A stretch of 64,000 nucleotides of DNA, taken from positions 83,515,071 to 83,579,070 of the forward strand of contig CATQJL010000001.1 of NCBI GenBank assembly GCA_958299035.1, given 5' to 3'. The stretch is from Cylicocyclus nassatus. Lineage: Eukaryota; Nematoda; Chromadorea; Rhabditida; Strongylidae. The position numbers and the translations under genes were made by a program. The notes beneath the pieces were generated by a model that saw only the letters and a program-made list of their open reading frames with translations, was not told the DNA's origin and did no database searches. The first letter of the stretch is position 1; the number at the start of each line of letters is the position of its first letter. Positions 1 to 11,123 of this stretch are shown in pieces.

Positions 1-15
1 TGGTCACAAAAATCA

Positions 16-170
16 GGGGCGGTATGCATCAATCTCCCGTTTTGAAAGCGGGCGATCATTTTCAATAGAAAGTGATCGGCCGGCCGGGTTGGGCACCCAA
101 CCCGTGTTGTATGATTTCTACTGAAAATGATCGCCCGCTTTTAAAACGGGAGATTGATGCATACCGCCCC
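16..170. mobile_element. 155-bp foldback MITE
   Basis: The two ends are nearly perfect inverted repeats of about 50 bp, beginning GGGGCGGTATGCATCAATCT and ending with its complement. The arms enclose a short GC-rich centre that is itself partly self-complementary. There is no coding potential. A target-site duplication is not clear, so the superfamily is unassigned. Confidence 0.75.
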
Positions 171-261
171 AGATCATTCTGCACAGTAAATCATCTGGTG
201 GAGTGACGATAGGATTACCGTGGGGTAATGGATTAAAGTATACACTTAATTTATAACTGAA

Positions 262-1365
262 CTAGCTGGCTTACCCGGCTCCGCCGTATCCGGACCAAAC
301 TTGGCACACATACACTTCGGGCCCCGGCGCGTGTCACAGTCCACTTTTCGTTATCGATCGATGTCGATTTTACCGATTTTTATCGATTTTTTCGCAGAGT
401 TCACCTACAGGGCTAGGAGTTGGCACAGGGGGGAAGTGAGCATGGGGATTCCGAATACAATATTGGTTTTCAGAATTATCGGTTACTTTTATTGATTTTA
501 TCGATTTTTTGTAAATTTTGACATGCGATGCTGGGATTTTGCACAGGGGGGTAATCGAGCATGCCGATTACGAACACAATATTAGTTTTCAGGATCGTCC
601 ATTACTTTTATCGATTTATCGATTTTTTCGTAAAGTTTGACCTGCGGGGCTGGGAGTTTGCACAGGGGGGTAATCGAGCATGCAGATTACGAATACAATA
701 TTAGTTTTTGGAATTATCCATTACTTCTATCGATTTTATCGATTTTGCAAAATTTGAGCTAGGGGGCTGGAATTTGGCACAGGGGTGTAATCGAGCATGC
801 TGATCACCCCCTTGGGGATGATCAGCATGCTCGATTGCCCCCCTGTGCCAACTCCCAGCCTCCTAGCTCAAACTTTGCAAAAAAATCGATAAAATCGATA
901 AAAGTAATCGATAATCCCGAAAACCAATATTGTATTCGGAATCCCCATGCTCGATTACCCCCCTGTGCGAACTCCCAGCCCCGTAGCTCAAACTTTGCAA
1001 AAAATCGATAAAATCGATAAAAGTAATCGATAATCCTGAAAACCAATATTGTATTCGGAATCCCCATGCTCGATTACCCCCCTGTGCCAACTCCCAGCCC
1101 CGTAGCTCAAACTTTGCAAAAAAATCGATAAAATCGATAAAAGTAATCGATAATCCTGAAAACCAATATTGTATTCGGAATCCCCATGCTCGATTACCCC
1201 CCTGTGCCAACTCCCAGCCCCGTAGGTGAACTCAGCAAAAAAATCGATAAAAATCGATAAAATCGATATCGATCGATGACGAAAAGTAGCCTATGACACC
1301 CGCCGGGGCCCGTAGTGTATGTGTGCCAAGTTTGGTCCGGATCGGTTCAGAAATGGAATTTTCTA
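262..1365. repeat. Palindromic block of ATCGATAAA satellite
   Basis: Degenerate monomers of about 110 bp carry the words CCCCTGTGCCAACTCCCAG, GTAGCTCAAACTTTGCAAAA and repeated ATCGATAAA. They run in one orientation from 262 to about 812 and in the opposite orientation from about 813 to 1365. The switch point is a palindrome around GATCAGCATGCTCGAT. The outer ends of both arms carry the same unique-looking sequence (GTGTGCCAAGTTTGGTCCGG and its complement), so the block resembles a foldback element with tandem monomers inside. Related sequence recurs at 42.7-44.4 kb. ORFs read through it are by-products of the repeats and should not be treated as genes. Confidence 0.85.
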
Positions 1366-1373
1366 TTCGGAAC

Positions 1374-1420
1374 ATACGTACATACATACATACATACATA
1401 CAGACATACAAACAGACATT
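1374..1420. repeat. TACA/CAGA simple repeat
   Basis: A TACA tetranucleotide run grades into CAGACATACAAACAGACA at the outer edge of the satellite block. The related block at 44.36 kb ends in an equivalent CAGACAGA tract, interrupted there by a MITE. Confidence 0.8.
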
Positions 1421-1570
1421 CAGCTTTATATATAAGATAATACCTGCCTGAAATTTCGTCTGGAGGGGTGGGGGAGGGTATTTAGCATGCTGGTAGATTC
1501 GTGCGGTAGCACCACTCGGGTTACGGTGGGCATACGACAGGGTAGAATTTCTGACTTTGCTCAAAATCAA

Positions 1571-2720
1571 AACAACGCTAATTATGAGTTACGATGTGTT
1601 AGTATACGATGAACAAGTTTTCCGCTTTCCGGCTCAACTTTCATCGGAGATGCATGGAAAGGCTTTCTTATGCGAATGAGATCAGGAAGTCAGATAGCCT
1701 CACTTCTCCCTCCACCCCCTCACCGCCCCGCCACACAAAGTTTCGGCACGCCACCATCTATTCCAACCGCGCTGCTGCGCGGGCGGTCGCGCGGCAGCCT
1801 AAATGGCGCGAGCGTGCAATCCTTCCTAGCGGATGTTGTCTTTATCAGCTTTTTATCAGAGTAATTTTTGTTAATAGGGAATTTTAGGTCACTGTCGATA
1901 GAATGCGCAAATACAATGCTAGTAAAGGCAAGGACTCCCTTTGCTAGTTACGCTATGCTACATCCTGTAATTAGGTGAATGAGTACCCTTCAGATTTCAA
2001 ATAAGCTTATTCGTTTGGCTAGTCACTGATTTTTGCCTGAGCAGGTATTGTAACCCTACCGTATCTCTACCAGACAACAACATTTGAAATAAATATGTAT
2101 TCTCAGCAGGCAAAATAACCTTGAACGAAATTCAAACGAGATCCGCGATTTTCATTTGGGTCAACTAGGTAATATAGCATACCGCCTGCTCCAACCGGAA
2201 ATAGAACGTAGATTCGATTATTTTATGTGAAGCTCGCGCCTGCTTCGTAAGGGCCTTCAAACGGCATCGACGTCCGCTTAGAACTGGCATTCTGCCAACA
2301 GATTGGAGTGAAGGACACAGCAAATGTCTTTCCACATATGATACAGACTACTGGTGCGTTGCGAAGCAGACTTACGTTGAAGTCTATTTGAAACAGAGTG
2401 TATTTCATCTTGTGTTGTAATCAGCTTCACATTCATATTCTTTGTCTCATTTGTCATGAGCCCGACTCGACCGGCTCGGATCCCGAGCTGTCGCCTGAAT
2501 TGTGCGCCGCATTCGAAAACTTGACAAGTGGTCATTTTCCCGCGCTTGAGTGTGAACAGGCTCGAATTCTAGTCATTACTCAGACGTGGAAATTGCTTTG
2601 AAAACACGTTAACGAAAGCGATGCAAGCTCAAGCGAGGCGGATGCGCGAGGCCGGAGCCGCTCTAGTCGGGCTCACTCCAAATGAGACAACGGGTAACTA
2701 CATAGCAGTCTCTCTTTAAG
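1571..2720. other. No gene recognised
   Basis: Short ORFs occur here but none has recognisable motifs. Missing 5' exons of the KCTD-like locus ending at 3048 could lie here. A stretch near 2620-2660 (GAGGCGGATGCGCGAGG) weakly resembles the exon that reads DAREALRRE in the intact paralogues, but I could not build a splice model. Confidence 0.5.
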
Positions 2721-3048
2721 CTACGACTCCAACAGACGTGGTCGTAGCAAAAGGGGATTTGACAACTGCGAGATTTGTGGATCCAAAGTGGAAAGTAGTG
2801 TGTGTTTGAGAGCTAACCATGATCTCGCCATTTTATCAGTCATGGAATATTATGTGTTTGTGAAGCATGAAATGCAGTTCATGAAAGGCATCGTAACGGA
2901 GGTAATGCAGGAAAACGACGGACATTCAGCAGTTATCAATTTGGAAATGTTGTAGGTAAAATCAAGGTTGTGCTGTACGGTAAAATGGGACAATGGATGG
3001 TGGACGCATTTTCCACAGTCCTCACTTCGACTGGCAACATTGCAATAG
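2721..3048 (+). pseudogene. KCTD-like gene, last two exons only
   Basis: Two exons match the 3' end of the KCTD-like family. Exon 2721-2901 reads NCEICG (a CxxC pair), then MEYYVFVKHEMQFMKG, and ends at a GTAATG donor, as in the intact copies. Exon 2956-3048 follows a TTGTAG acceptor, reads CCTVKWDNGWWTHFPQSSLR and ends in TAG. Both exons are open and keep the family's intron phases. No BTB exons were found upstream, so this is either a 5'-truncated relic or a gene whose 5' part I failed to recognise. Confidence 0.6.
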
Positions 3049-5260
3049 ATTTGTGGACCATTGTTGTCTCATCACCAGCAATTTGGCTTCGTATTACAGT
3101 ATACGCTGATTACTGAGCTCTAAATCTCTACCCAATAAAGATACTTCAGGATGACGAGATAAGCTTTGGGAACAGTACTTCACAGTTCACCAACAGCTAC
3201 CGCAAGATTAGCGGAATAATGTCGTTGTTTACAGAACTCAGAATCTAGATAAATCAGCTTAACACCATCATTTCCTTATAAATAGAAACTCAGACAACCA
3301 AAGGGAACTTCCGCCGAACACAACATATTTGCAGCGGTTTCAGTTATTATGTAAATTATCATAGAAGTTCAATCGCGGAAAACACGAACTTCCGCAGGAA
3401 TTTGACGCCACACTGATTGAAAATGGAGTCATGCGCAGCACTTTCCATAAAGGGCTGCGGATGTTCGTTCGTTTAAAGAATGACCAGCAAACTTCCGGTC
3501 AATTGTCTGAGAATGCCTTAGTTACAATATGTATATGGTAGACAGTTTTTCAGTTAGAGTAAAGTATGTGCATCCTTTCACCATAGTACTGCTGCCTCCC
3601 GTATACCTAACGTCTGTTTAACACCAAAAACATCTTCCTTGTGTATGTGTTGGATCAGGTGGATAGCTCCTGTTCAGTGTTTATAAATCTAGCTAGTTGT
3701 GAAGCTATAAGTTTTTTTTACAATGAGCAATTTTACTGCATTACTTCTATGAGTTCTAGAAGAAATCAAGATTATCAGAAAAAAACTCCATGTAAGGTAA
3801 CTACAAAAAACTCCATGTATGGTAACCTACACCAAGGAGTCTAGTTTACTACTGGGAATAAGGCTAAACCTCACCTGTTGCGTGTTGGTATATCTAGTAT
3901 TTTGCAAGCGCTATTATATGTCCATCAAGTCCAAGACCAGTTTTTAAAAATCTTGAAAATGCATGATATCATGGCATATAAGTTGTAGTCCTTACTATTT
4001 GCTCAGCATACTGGGCCGGTGAGTTTCGGCTGCTCACGTAATACGCCAGAAGGTTTTTCATTTTCTTTCTCTTGTCAAACCCTTTTCTGCCTCAATTTTT
4101 AGGCTCACAGTCACTTGAAACGATTTCAAGAAATGTGAAGATAATTTGATTTCTCTAAGTGGTCCAGGGCTTGGTGGAGTATCGCGTGAGCGAAGTCCAG
4201 CCCTGCTTTTGCGATCTGGCAAAGCCCTATGATCAAATTTTGAAGAGAATGAAACCAAGAATGAGAGGATCCTGCAGCGCTTCAAATCTGGATTCATTAT
4301 TCAGAATTAGGATGAACAGTCGATACTCAGACCATTATATGGTGGATGTTCACGATGGAATTCTGACTTCAGTGAAGCTAACCTATTAAAAAATTATCCT
4401 GTAAATTGCTACATCCAATCTGTGCTGGGATGACAATTTGAAGTATTCGAATCACTGTGAGATGATGAAAGTGAATACAGTAATGGTTTGAGAGCAGCCT
4501 TCACAAACGATCTTAGATCTCCGGACAATCCATGCTGAATGATAGTTGACGTGAACATCTCAGAAAGTACGATCCAGTGGTGGATCATGCATATTTTGGT
4601 TTTTTGTCGTCTTTACGATGAATTTCTCGGGGGAAGTGTGCAGACTTTTGAACCGCTTCCTAGAAGACTAAAATTTAAAGCTTTGAGACCCATATACGGG
4701 TCATTCTAAGCTCTGGTCCAAAATAATAGTTGAAAAAGTTGCTTGTTCTATACGTGTTAAGCACTTAAACACTTGAAACAGGTTTCCTTTGTAAAAAAAT
4801 GTCCTTACTCTGAAAAAAAAAAGATCAGGTACCTTTTGCGTAGATATGAAAGTTCGGCTGATTGGAAAGTTCGGCTGATGAGCAATGTACGATTATTCAA
4901 CCTTTCACTTTTAACGAATAGTTTAATTTTATTTTTCCGGTGTATTCAGAGATCTCTCTGCAGTTGCCCAGCGCAGGCAGGGCAAATTTTATCTTAGTCT
5001 ATAGAAAAGCTGGGATAGGGGCAGAAATGCAACAGTGCACCATTGCTCGTCATAGTGTGGTTTTTTTCTAACAGAATGAAGAGTAAAAAATCTCTTGGAA
5101 AGGTTCGCACCCTTTTCCTGGAGTCTTGCGATACAAAGAATTTCAGCGCATTTGAGCATCATTTGAAATTTCGGTGTCATTTGCTCATTCACAAGCACAA
5201 CATCTGCGCAGTTTCCATGACTCATTCGTCAATTTCCATCAGCTCCAAGTGGCCGTCAAC
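3049..5260. other. No gene recognised
   Basis: AT-rich sequence with scattered short ORFs and no domain I recognise. A small local duplication of AAGTTCGGCTGATTGGA occurs near 4850-4880. Confidence 0.45.
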
Positions 5261-6337
5261 ATGGTAGGTTTTATGATTGTGAAAGGAAATCAGATAAAAA
5301 GCAGTACTTTTCATTTCCCTTTTTTTGTAATGACTACTTGAATTATGTCAGCTGGCTACTGTGTAAATTTTGACAAATGAAAAAAATCTTCAGGCAGACA
5401 AAAACATATCTCCCAAACGCACGCGTGTAAAAATCAACGTTGGAGGTACAGTTTTTGAGACCTACCTTTCTACTCTCACAAAAGTGAATGATAGTGTAAG
5501 TTGGAGCGTGTTTTCGTGTTTATCACTATCATTTGATATTTGAAGGTGCTCTCCGCTATGATAGCCGAGGAAATGCAAAATGGGGATGAACTGTTTATAG
5601 ACAGGAATCCCCTCCTTTTTGCAAAAGTCAGAAAATTCATTTCGCAATCTTAGTATGAAGTTTCTCAGTTCAGGTACTGGATTATCTAAGAGATGAAGAG
5701 CGTTTTGTTCCTCCGCCTGAGGATGATGCCAGAGAAGCACTTCGGAGAGAAGCTGAGGTCTGCTTTTGATAAAAAAAGAGCATTTCCCAAAATGTCATTT
5801 AGTTCTATAAACTGCCCGAGCTCGTCAAAAAGTGTTTGCCCGAAGAAATTCGTTTTGGTGATGATGTAAAATGGAAGGAAAGCGCTATCGATTCGTATTG
5901 GAAGGTTTTTGCCATGTAAGAAAAAGTTGATTTTTCGTAATAAGCTCTTATGTCTGTGCAAAAATGCATGCGTTTGAATAGAAATTTTTTTGAATAATTT
6001 TATACCGTAGCGTATCTTTTTTGAGGGCTTTGGGCGGACCCAACTGCACAGTTTGTTCCGGAGAACTGGAGAAATGTCTGTTTCCTAAATTTCTGAAGTC
6101 GCGAGATGGGACACTAAAGGATGAGTATTGCCTGCCACTGAAGCATCAGATGCGCCTCATGAAAGGGGTAGTGTCAGCGGAAGTATGTGCTACAGTATAT
6201 ACCACTTCCTTTTTCTTAGAAAACCTCGACTTTTCCAGCCTTTTGGGAATGACTTTGGCTGTCTCGTCAAATGGGAGCATCCCTATAATCCGTACGTGAT
6301 GCACATGCCAACGTGTGCATTGCGTTTAGCGAAGTAA
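5261..6337 (+). CDS. KCTD-like BTB/T1-domain protein, intact copy
   Basis: Proposed coding exons are 5261-5263, 5394-5495, 5546-5626, 5674-5757, 5803-5915, 6011-6182 and 6239-6337, giving 217 residues. The start ATG is the last codon of exon 1 (donor GTAGGT), followed by an acceptor CTTCAG; the paralogue at 61 kb uses the same arrangement. The first 100 residues form a potassium-channel-tetramerisation (T1/BTB) domain: VKINVGGTVFET, then ELFIDRNPLLFAK, LDYLRDEE and an Ala/Arg/Glu helix. The C-terminal third has CTVC plus later cysteines and the family block LKHQMRLMKG. In known KCTD proteins this fold gives oligomers, often as Cullin-3 adaptors or channel regulators; the partner here is unknown. 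All exons are open. The donor after FAK is a weak GTCAGA. Exon edges come from comparing five paralogues. Confidence 0.72.
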
Positions 6338-6795
6338 TACATTCTTTTCTATTTAACATTGCTCGTGGTTTGAACTGAGCTTTGTAAACTCTATGTGTGT
6401 TCGACCGCCCGAAAAACCCAAATGCATTTCGATAAATCATGCTAAAGCGTTGTTGAAATATGAAATAGTTGATGCGGTCACCGAAGAAAATATATCGTGA
6501 ATGATGACCAAATTTTGCACCCACAATCTTTTATTTAACCATGCTTTAAAAAAACGCAAACGGTTCCGAGTGTAATTGCGCTCAAGTGCAACTCATCTAG
6601 GTTTATAAATCATTTACTATCATAGCATGTAAACCCTATAATGTTTATGATCTCTGCTCAATATTACAAAGTGAGTATTTCTGAAAGATACTGCTTGATC
6701 CAAAAGAAAAACAAAACTAGGTACGCAGCGAGATACAAATGCTTTCTATTCGCAACTGTGCGAAAAAGATTCGAGAGGGTGATAAAGTTATCTCA
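6338..6795. other. No gene recognised
   Basis: Sequence between the intact KCTD-like gene and the next MITE. I saw no conserved motif. Confidence 0.4.
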
Positions 6796-7248
6796 CAAGG
6801 GAATGGTCAGAAGTCGAAGTGGCCAAACCAAACAAGCTGTATACCATTCGATGCAGTATGAAACGCTGACTTCGAATCTGTCTTTCTTATCTGCTTCCCG
6901 CTTCTGTGGACGAAGCTACAAGCCATTAAAGACCATTATTTTGCTAAGAAATTACGCGTGAAATTGAAAATTTAGCCGTGGTGAGCCACGTTAGTCTTAA
7001 TGCTGGGCCAAAACATGCAGTTAGCCTACTTCGAATTTTTAAAGAAAGAAGCTGAGCTAAAAGTGCAACAGTGTGCTCAATTTCGCTGTATTTATGTGTG
7101 ATTTTTTTCACAATAAAACCTCTTGTAGCTTCGTCCACAGAAGCGGGAAGCAGATAAGAAAGACAGATTCGAAGTCAGCGTTTTATACTGCATCGAATGG
7201 TATACAGCTTGTTCGGTTTGGCCACTTCGACTTCTGACCATTTCCTTG
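6796..7248. mobile_element. Tc4/Tc5-like foldback MITE
   Basis: The ends are inverted repeats of about 125 bp starting CAAGGGAATGGTCAGAAGTC. TCA stands directly outside both ends, which fits the TNA duplication of Tc4/Tc5-type transposons, whose termini also begin CAAGGGAA. The interior of about 200 bp has no ORF of note. Confidence 0.75.
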
Positions 7249-7384
7249 TCAGCTACAAAAAATGAACTTCATGGTATGCACACAAAAATGCAGAGCTTTG
7301 AAAAGATTACACGTCAAAACAGAAAAAATTCGGGAATAAACTCCAGGTTCTCTATTCTCTGAATCTGGGCATCTTATGTCGTAA

Positions 7385-7480
7385 TTTGAGGTAACAGATG
7401 TTCTGCCAAGCCCAGATTGGTACCGGCTTGGATTGCGCCGTACCAATCTGGGCTTAGCAGAACCTCTATTACCTCAAATT
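7385..7480. repeat. 96-bp imperfect palindrome
   Basis: Arms of about 38 bp (TTTGAGGTAACAGATGTTCT and its near-complement, both including AGCCCAGATTGGTAC) flank a short loop. Probably a small foldback element or a remnant of one. Confidence 0.6.
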
Positions 7481-8292
7481 TGGCAATGTTCAGCATTTCT
7501 CTGGTATTCGCAAACCTTTGTATTTCAAGAACTACCCAAGTTCTGTGCACGATACAAAATACTTGCATGATCTTTGACACAGATACGCAGATGGGCTTAT
7601 TAAAGAGAGATTTCAAATTGCTTACTTCGGTTACGATTCAAGAAATCTGAGAGGATCTTGGTACAAGGAGCCACTGAACGCGTCAAACGATCTCTTCTTT
7701 GCCTAAGGCCTAAGGCATACCTTTCGCGATTTATTATTTAATTATTTAGTAATGCGCTCGTAGGCGCGCCAAAACAAAGAAGCAACTAAATCAAGACACT
7801 GAAGATATCAACGGTTTCCGCTACAGAAGTCAAAAAGGCTTCTTCTAGGGGTGGTCAGGTCGCTCTCCTTGTAGAAGGTGAGAGCCTTTCACCGAAATCC
7901 TGTTCCCAAAGGTCCTGGACGCAATAACTGCAATAACAAACCAGGGCTCGGATGACCGACTTAACCCAAGACGAACGCATTCGTCAGGGACCCTGGGCGA
8001 GCGGACTAGGGGGGATCTCAAGGCAAAAGGATCGCCAAACTTCAGTCTCCTCGAACGGCTATCCCCGCTGAAGAAGCTGCGAAGCAAATAGAATGTTAGC
8101 GGAAAGCGAATTAAGGCGGAGTGAGCCAAAAATCGAGTCTGAAAAAAAAAACAAAAACAAAAAACAGCCAGACACATATGGCCGATACGGCCCATCAAAA
8201 AAAACCTGAAAACAGGTTAGCCAAAAAACCTTTGTGTGATATGCAACATTGGTAAGGCCTCTGTGGAAGTGGTAGTGCTGAAATAATTTTAT

Positions 8293-11121
8293 CTAAACAT
8301 CAGCAATTCCCAGAGTTTCTAAAAGATTGATTTGAGCTAGCTTTTTACGAAAAATTCTTGAGTTGATGCTAGAGGTGACTTCACTTGGAAGAAGATTCAG
8401 CCACCTGGATGTTCGAAAAATAAAGGAATTGAAAATTCTAGAAAATATTTTGCTTTTCAATTTACGGTAAGAGATGTGAAGACCTCCTGTTCTGCTTCCA
8501 CAGGGCCTGAAAATCCAAAACTTACTAGGTTTCAATCTTGTCTCTAGTCTGAATAGGCGAAAACTGAAGACAAGATCATTGAAAATTCGCCTATATTTTA
8601 AACTGTGCAGATTCAATGCCAAAAGTCTGGATCTGTAAGATGGCAAGGATTGGGGGTAATTTGGATCAGGAAAACATCTGTAAAAGACGATTCTGGTGAA
8701 TGTTTTTTGGACCCTTTCCAGAGAATTTATGTCTTTTTTCAAAAACGGATTCCACGCGGGCGAAGCGTACTCCAAGTGCGGCAAAACATAGGTTTTATAT
8801 AGTTTGACTAAAATCAAGGGATCATTGCAATGAATACTGCGCAAGATGACGAAGAGACTTGCAAAAGCTTTTTTGACAATCGATTCATAGTGATGGGAAA
8901 ATCTCAATTGATCGTCTATAAGAACTCCAAGATCCTGGGTGGTAGTGCAACATTCAAGAGTGACACCATCACACGAGTAAGATGGAGAATGAGAAGTACC
9001 AAAATGCATAACTTTAGTTTTAAGAGCATTTAGGGGAAGATCACATTCTTTGGACCAACAAACCATCTTTTGAATGGCCGAAGAAACCGCTTCAAATGCT
9101 TCCTTTTGCTGATGGTTTTGGTAACAATAATACAATTTGATGTCGTCCGCGAACATCTGAATTTTGATTTTGGGATGAGTCTTGAGGTATGAGGGCAATT
9201 CGGCGGTATAGGCTAGGAAAAGGAGTGGCGACAGTATGCCGCCTTGAGGAACTCCACTCTTGCAACAGTATCTCTTCGAAAAGCTGTTTCCGACACGGAC
9301 TATCATACCCCTGTCCTGCAGGTAAGAAGATAGCCAAGACAGCAGTTGACCCCGAATCCCGTAATGTTCTAGCTTAAGGAGTAGCTTGCGATGATTAACC
9401 CTATCAAATGCCTTGGAGAGGTCAAAAAATATGACATCAACTGATTCGCCATTGTTCACTGCAACAAGCCAGTCATGAACGGAGTCACAAAGTGACGCTG
9501 TTGTGGAACCCCCTGCCAGAAACCCGTTCTGCTCAACTGGAAAAACTTTGTTTTTTTCAAACCAGTCACAAAGCTTGTCATTGATAAGCTTCTCGAGAAT
9601 CTTGCCAGAGGGAGCTGTTATGCTAATTGGACGGAAATTAGAAATGTCGGTGATTCGGTTACGCTTTGGGATGGCGGTGACTAGGGCCTCCTTCCAGACC
9701 CTAGGCACTCTGCCCTGTTGCAAGGAGGCATTGAAGATCAAGGAGAGAGGGAAACAGAGTGCACTAGCGCACTTACGGTAGAGTATTTGGGGAATACCAT
9801 CATAAGATGAGCTTTTCCTCGGCTTTATCTTTGTTAGAATTGCATAAACTTTTCCTGAGTCTATAGTCAAATCTGAGCAAGCAACTGATGGACAACTGGA
9901 AGAAAAATTGATAGTTGGAAGATCAGAGGCTGCAGTTTCATTTGCAAAAAAACCAGCGAAATAGCTTCCAAGAGCTTCAGCCTTCTCTTTTTCACTTATA
10001 AGCAGATTACCATGCTCATCCAACAAGCTATTAATTTTTTGTTGGCCTTTAGTTTGGAACTTGAGATATCGATAGAGCTCTTTGACATTGTATCTGGAAA
10101 CTCGCCTTTCTCTGTTGGCTAGGTACTTCTTCACATGATAATTGATGTCTCTACAGACCTTTCTGTACAAATGATTGCTCAAAGGATACAGTAAATGAGA
10201 AGAAAGCTTGTTCTTTTGTTCTAATAGGTTTTGAATATGAGCGGGGTATTTCTTTATCGGAGTTTGATCAAAGCGGAACGGCACATACTTAGCTAGAATG
10301 GAGTAAACAACGTCACAGAAACGATAATAGAGATCATCAACGGTATCACCAATTAAGATGCGAGACCAGTCAGTATACAGAAGAGCTCTATTGATATCAG
10401 AGAAAGCGGCCTTGTTGAAATCCGGATAGGGAACAAAACAGTTTTTTTGAAGGTCAAATGCAGTTTCAAAATATATGATGTTATGATCGGATGTTCCAAA
10501 AGGAGCTATGGATTTTAAGTTTTGGATTTGGCTGTTGGAGGAAAAAATCAGATCGAGAGCAGCCTTCCCTCTTGTGGGGAAGCCAACGTGTTGATGGAGA
10601 CCACAGTCGAGAAGAAAAGAGTAAAGTTGAGATTGGCAACGGATGGACGGAGACAGGATATCTATATTAAAGTCGCCTAGTACGATTGTGCTAAAAGGTA
10701 GTGAACATAAATCATATATCGAGTCAGCCAATTTGATATCGTCATCAGAACTAGAAGAAGGCGGACGGTAGACGACAATTAATCTCAGAGGTGTTGAGGA
10801 GGTGGCCGACCAAATGTCAACACAAAGAATATCGGATTTAAGCTCATTAGCAAAAGTGATTTTCTCCACCGCATACTCCTCCTTGACAAAAATGCAGACA
10901 CCTCCACCTTTGCTGCGCGTCCTGTCTATACGGTAGAAAGAATAAGGCATATCCGATATGATTTCAGAATCCGTGATGTTAAGATTAAACCAAGTTTCAG
11001 TAACACATAAAATGTCCGGAAAATAATAGGCTAAAAATGCGTGTAACAAATATATCTTATTAACTAGACTACGGGCGTTAAAGAGGAAACATCGAAGAAT
11101 CCGAGCTGATAGACCGTGCCG
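8293..11121 (-). CDS. LINE ORF2: AP-type endonuclease and reverse transcriptase
   Basis: Open for over 940 codons. The endonuclease domain begins upstream of the first obvious start: NARSLVNK (metal-binding Asn) lies just before LLHAFLAYY, followed by TETWF, VLGDFNID and GTSDHNI, the expected order for exonuclease-endonuclease-phosphatase enzymes. The reverse transcriptase follows with FRPIS, FFDLSKAFDRVNH, GVPQGGILSPLLF and the catalytic FADDIKLYY. The reading frame has no ATG near its 5' end and is open back into ORF1. Translation probably starts by coupling or at a non-ATG codon; 11121 marks the first codon after the ORF1 stop, not a proven start. In this family the protein nicks target DNA and primes reverse transcription there. 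Motif order and sequence fit CR1/jockey-type LINEs. Confidence 0.85.
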   Translation of the reverse strand, partial: RHGLSARILRCFLFNARSLVNKIYLLHAFLAYYFPDILCVTETWFNLNITDSEIISDMPYSFYRIDRTRSKGGGVCIFVKEEYAVEKITFANELKSDILCVDIWSATSSTPLRLIVVYRPPSSSSDDDIKLADSIYDLCSLPFSTIVLGDFNIDILSPSIRCQSQLYSFLLDCGLHQHVGFPTRGKAALDLIFSSNSQIQNLKSIAPFGTSDHNIIYFETAFDLQKNCFVPYPDFNKAAFSDINRALLYTDWSRILIGDTVDDLYYRFCDVVYSILAKYVPFRFDQTPIKKYPAHIQNLLEQKNKLSSHLLYPLSNHLYRKVCRDINYHVKKYLANRERRVSRYNVKELYRYLKFQTKGQQKINSLLDEHGNLLISEKEKAEALGSYFAGFFANETAASDLPTINFSSSCPSVACSDLTIDSGKVYAILTKIKPRKSSSYDGIPQILYRKCASALCFPLSLIFNASLQQGRVPRVWKEALVTAIPKRNRITDISNFRPISITAPSGKILEKLINDKLCDWFEKNKVFPVEQNGFLAGGSTTASLCDSVHDWLVAVNNGESVDVIFFDLSKAFDRVNHRKLLLKLEHYGIRGQLLSWLSSYLQDRGMIVRVGNSFSKRYCCKSGVPQGGILSPLLFLAYTAELPSYLKTHPKIKIQMFADDIKLYYCYQNHQQKEAFEAVSSAIQKMVCWSKECDLPLNALKTKVMHFGTSHSPSYSCDGVTLECCTTTQDLGVLIDDQLRFSHHYESIVKKAFASLFVILRSIHCNDPLILVKLYKTYVLPHLEYASPAWNPFLKKDINSLERVQKTFTRIVFYRCFPDPNYPQSLPSYRSRLLALNLHSLKYRRIFNDLVFSFRLFRLETRLKPSKFWIFRPCGSRTGGLHISYRKLKSKIFSRIFNSFIFRTSRWLNLLPSEVTSSINSRIFRKKLAQINLLETLGIADV

Positions 11122-11123
11122 GC

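Noticed and set aside
262..1365. CRISPR-like array
   Set aside because: Repeat units are about 110 bp, degenerate and palindromic, in a eukaryotic context; no spacer pattern.
822..1570. Overlapping 80-115 codon ORFs on the minus strand
   Set aside because: They are repeated readings of the ATCGATAAA satellite with near-identical Phe/Ile-rich peptides, not genes.
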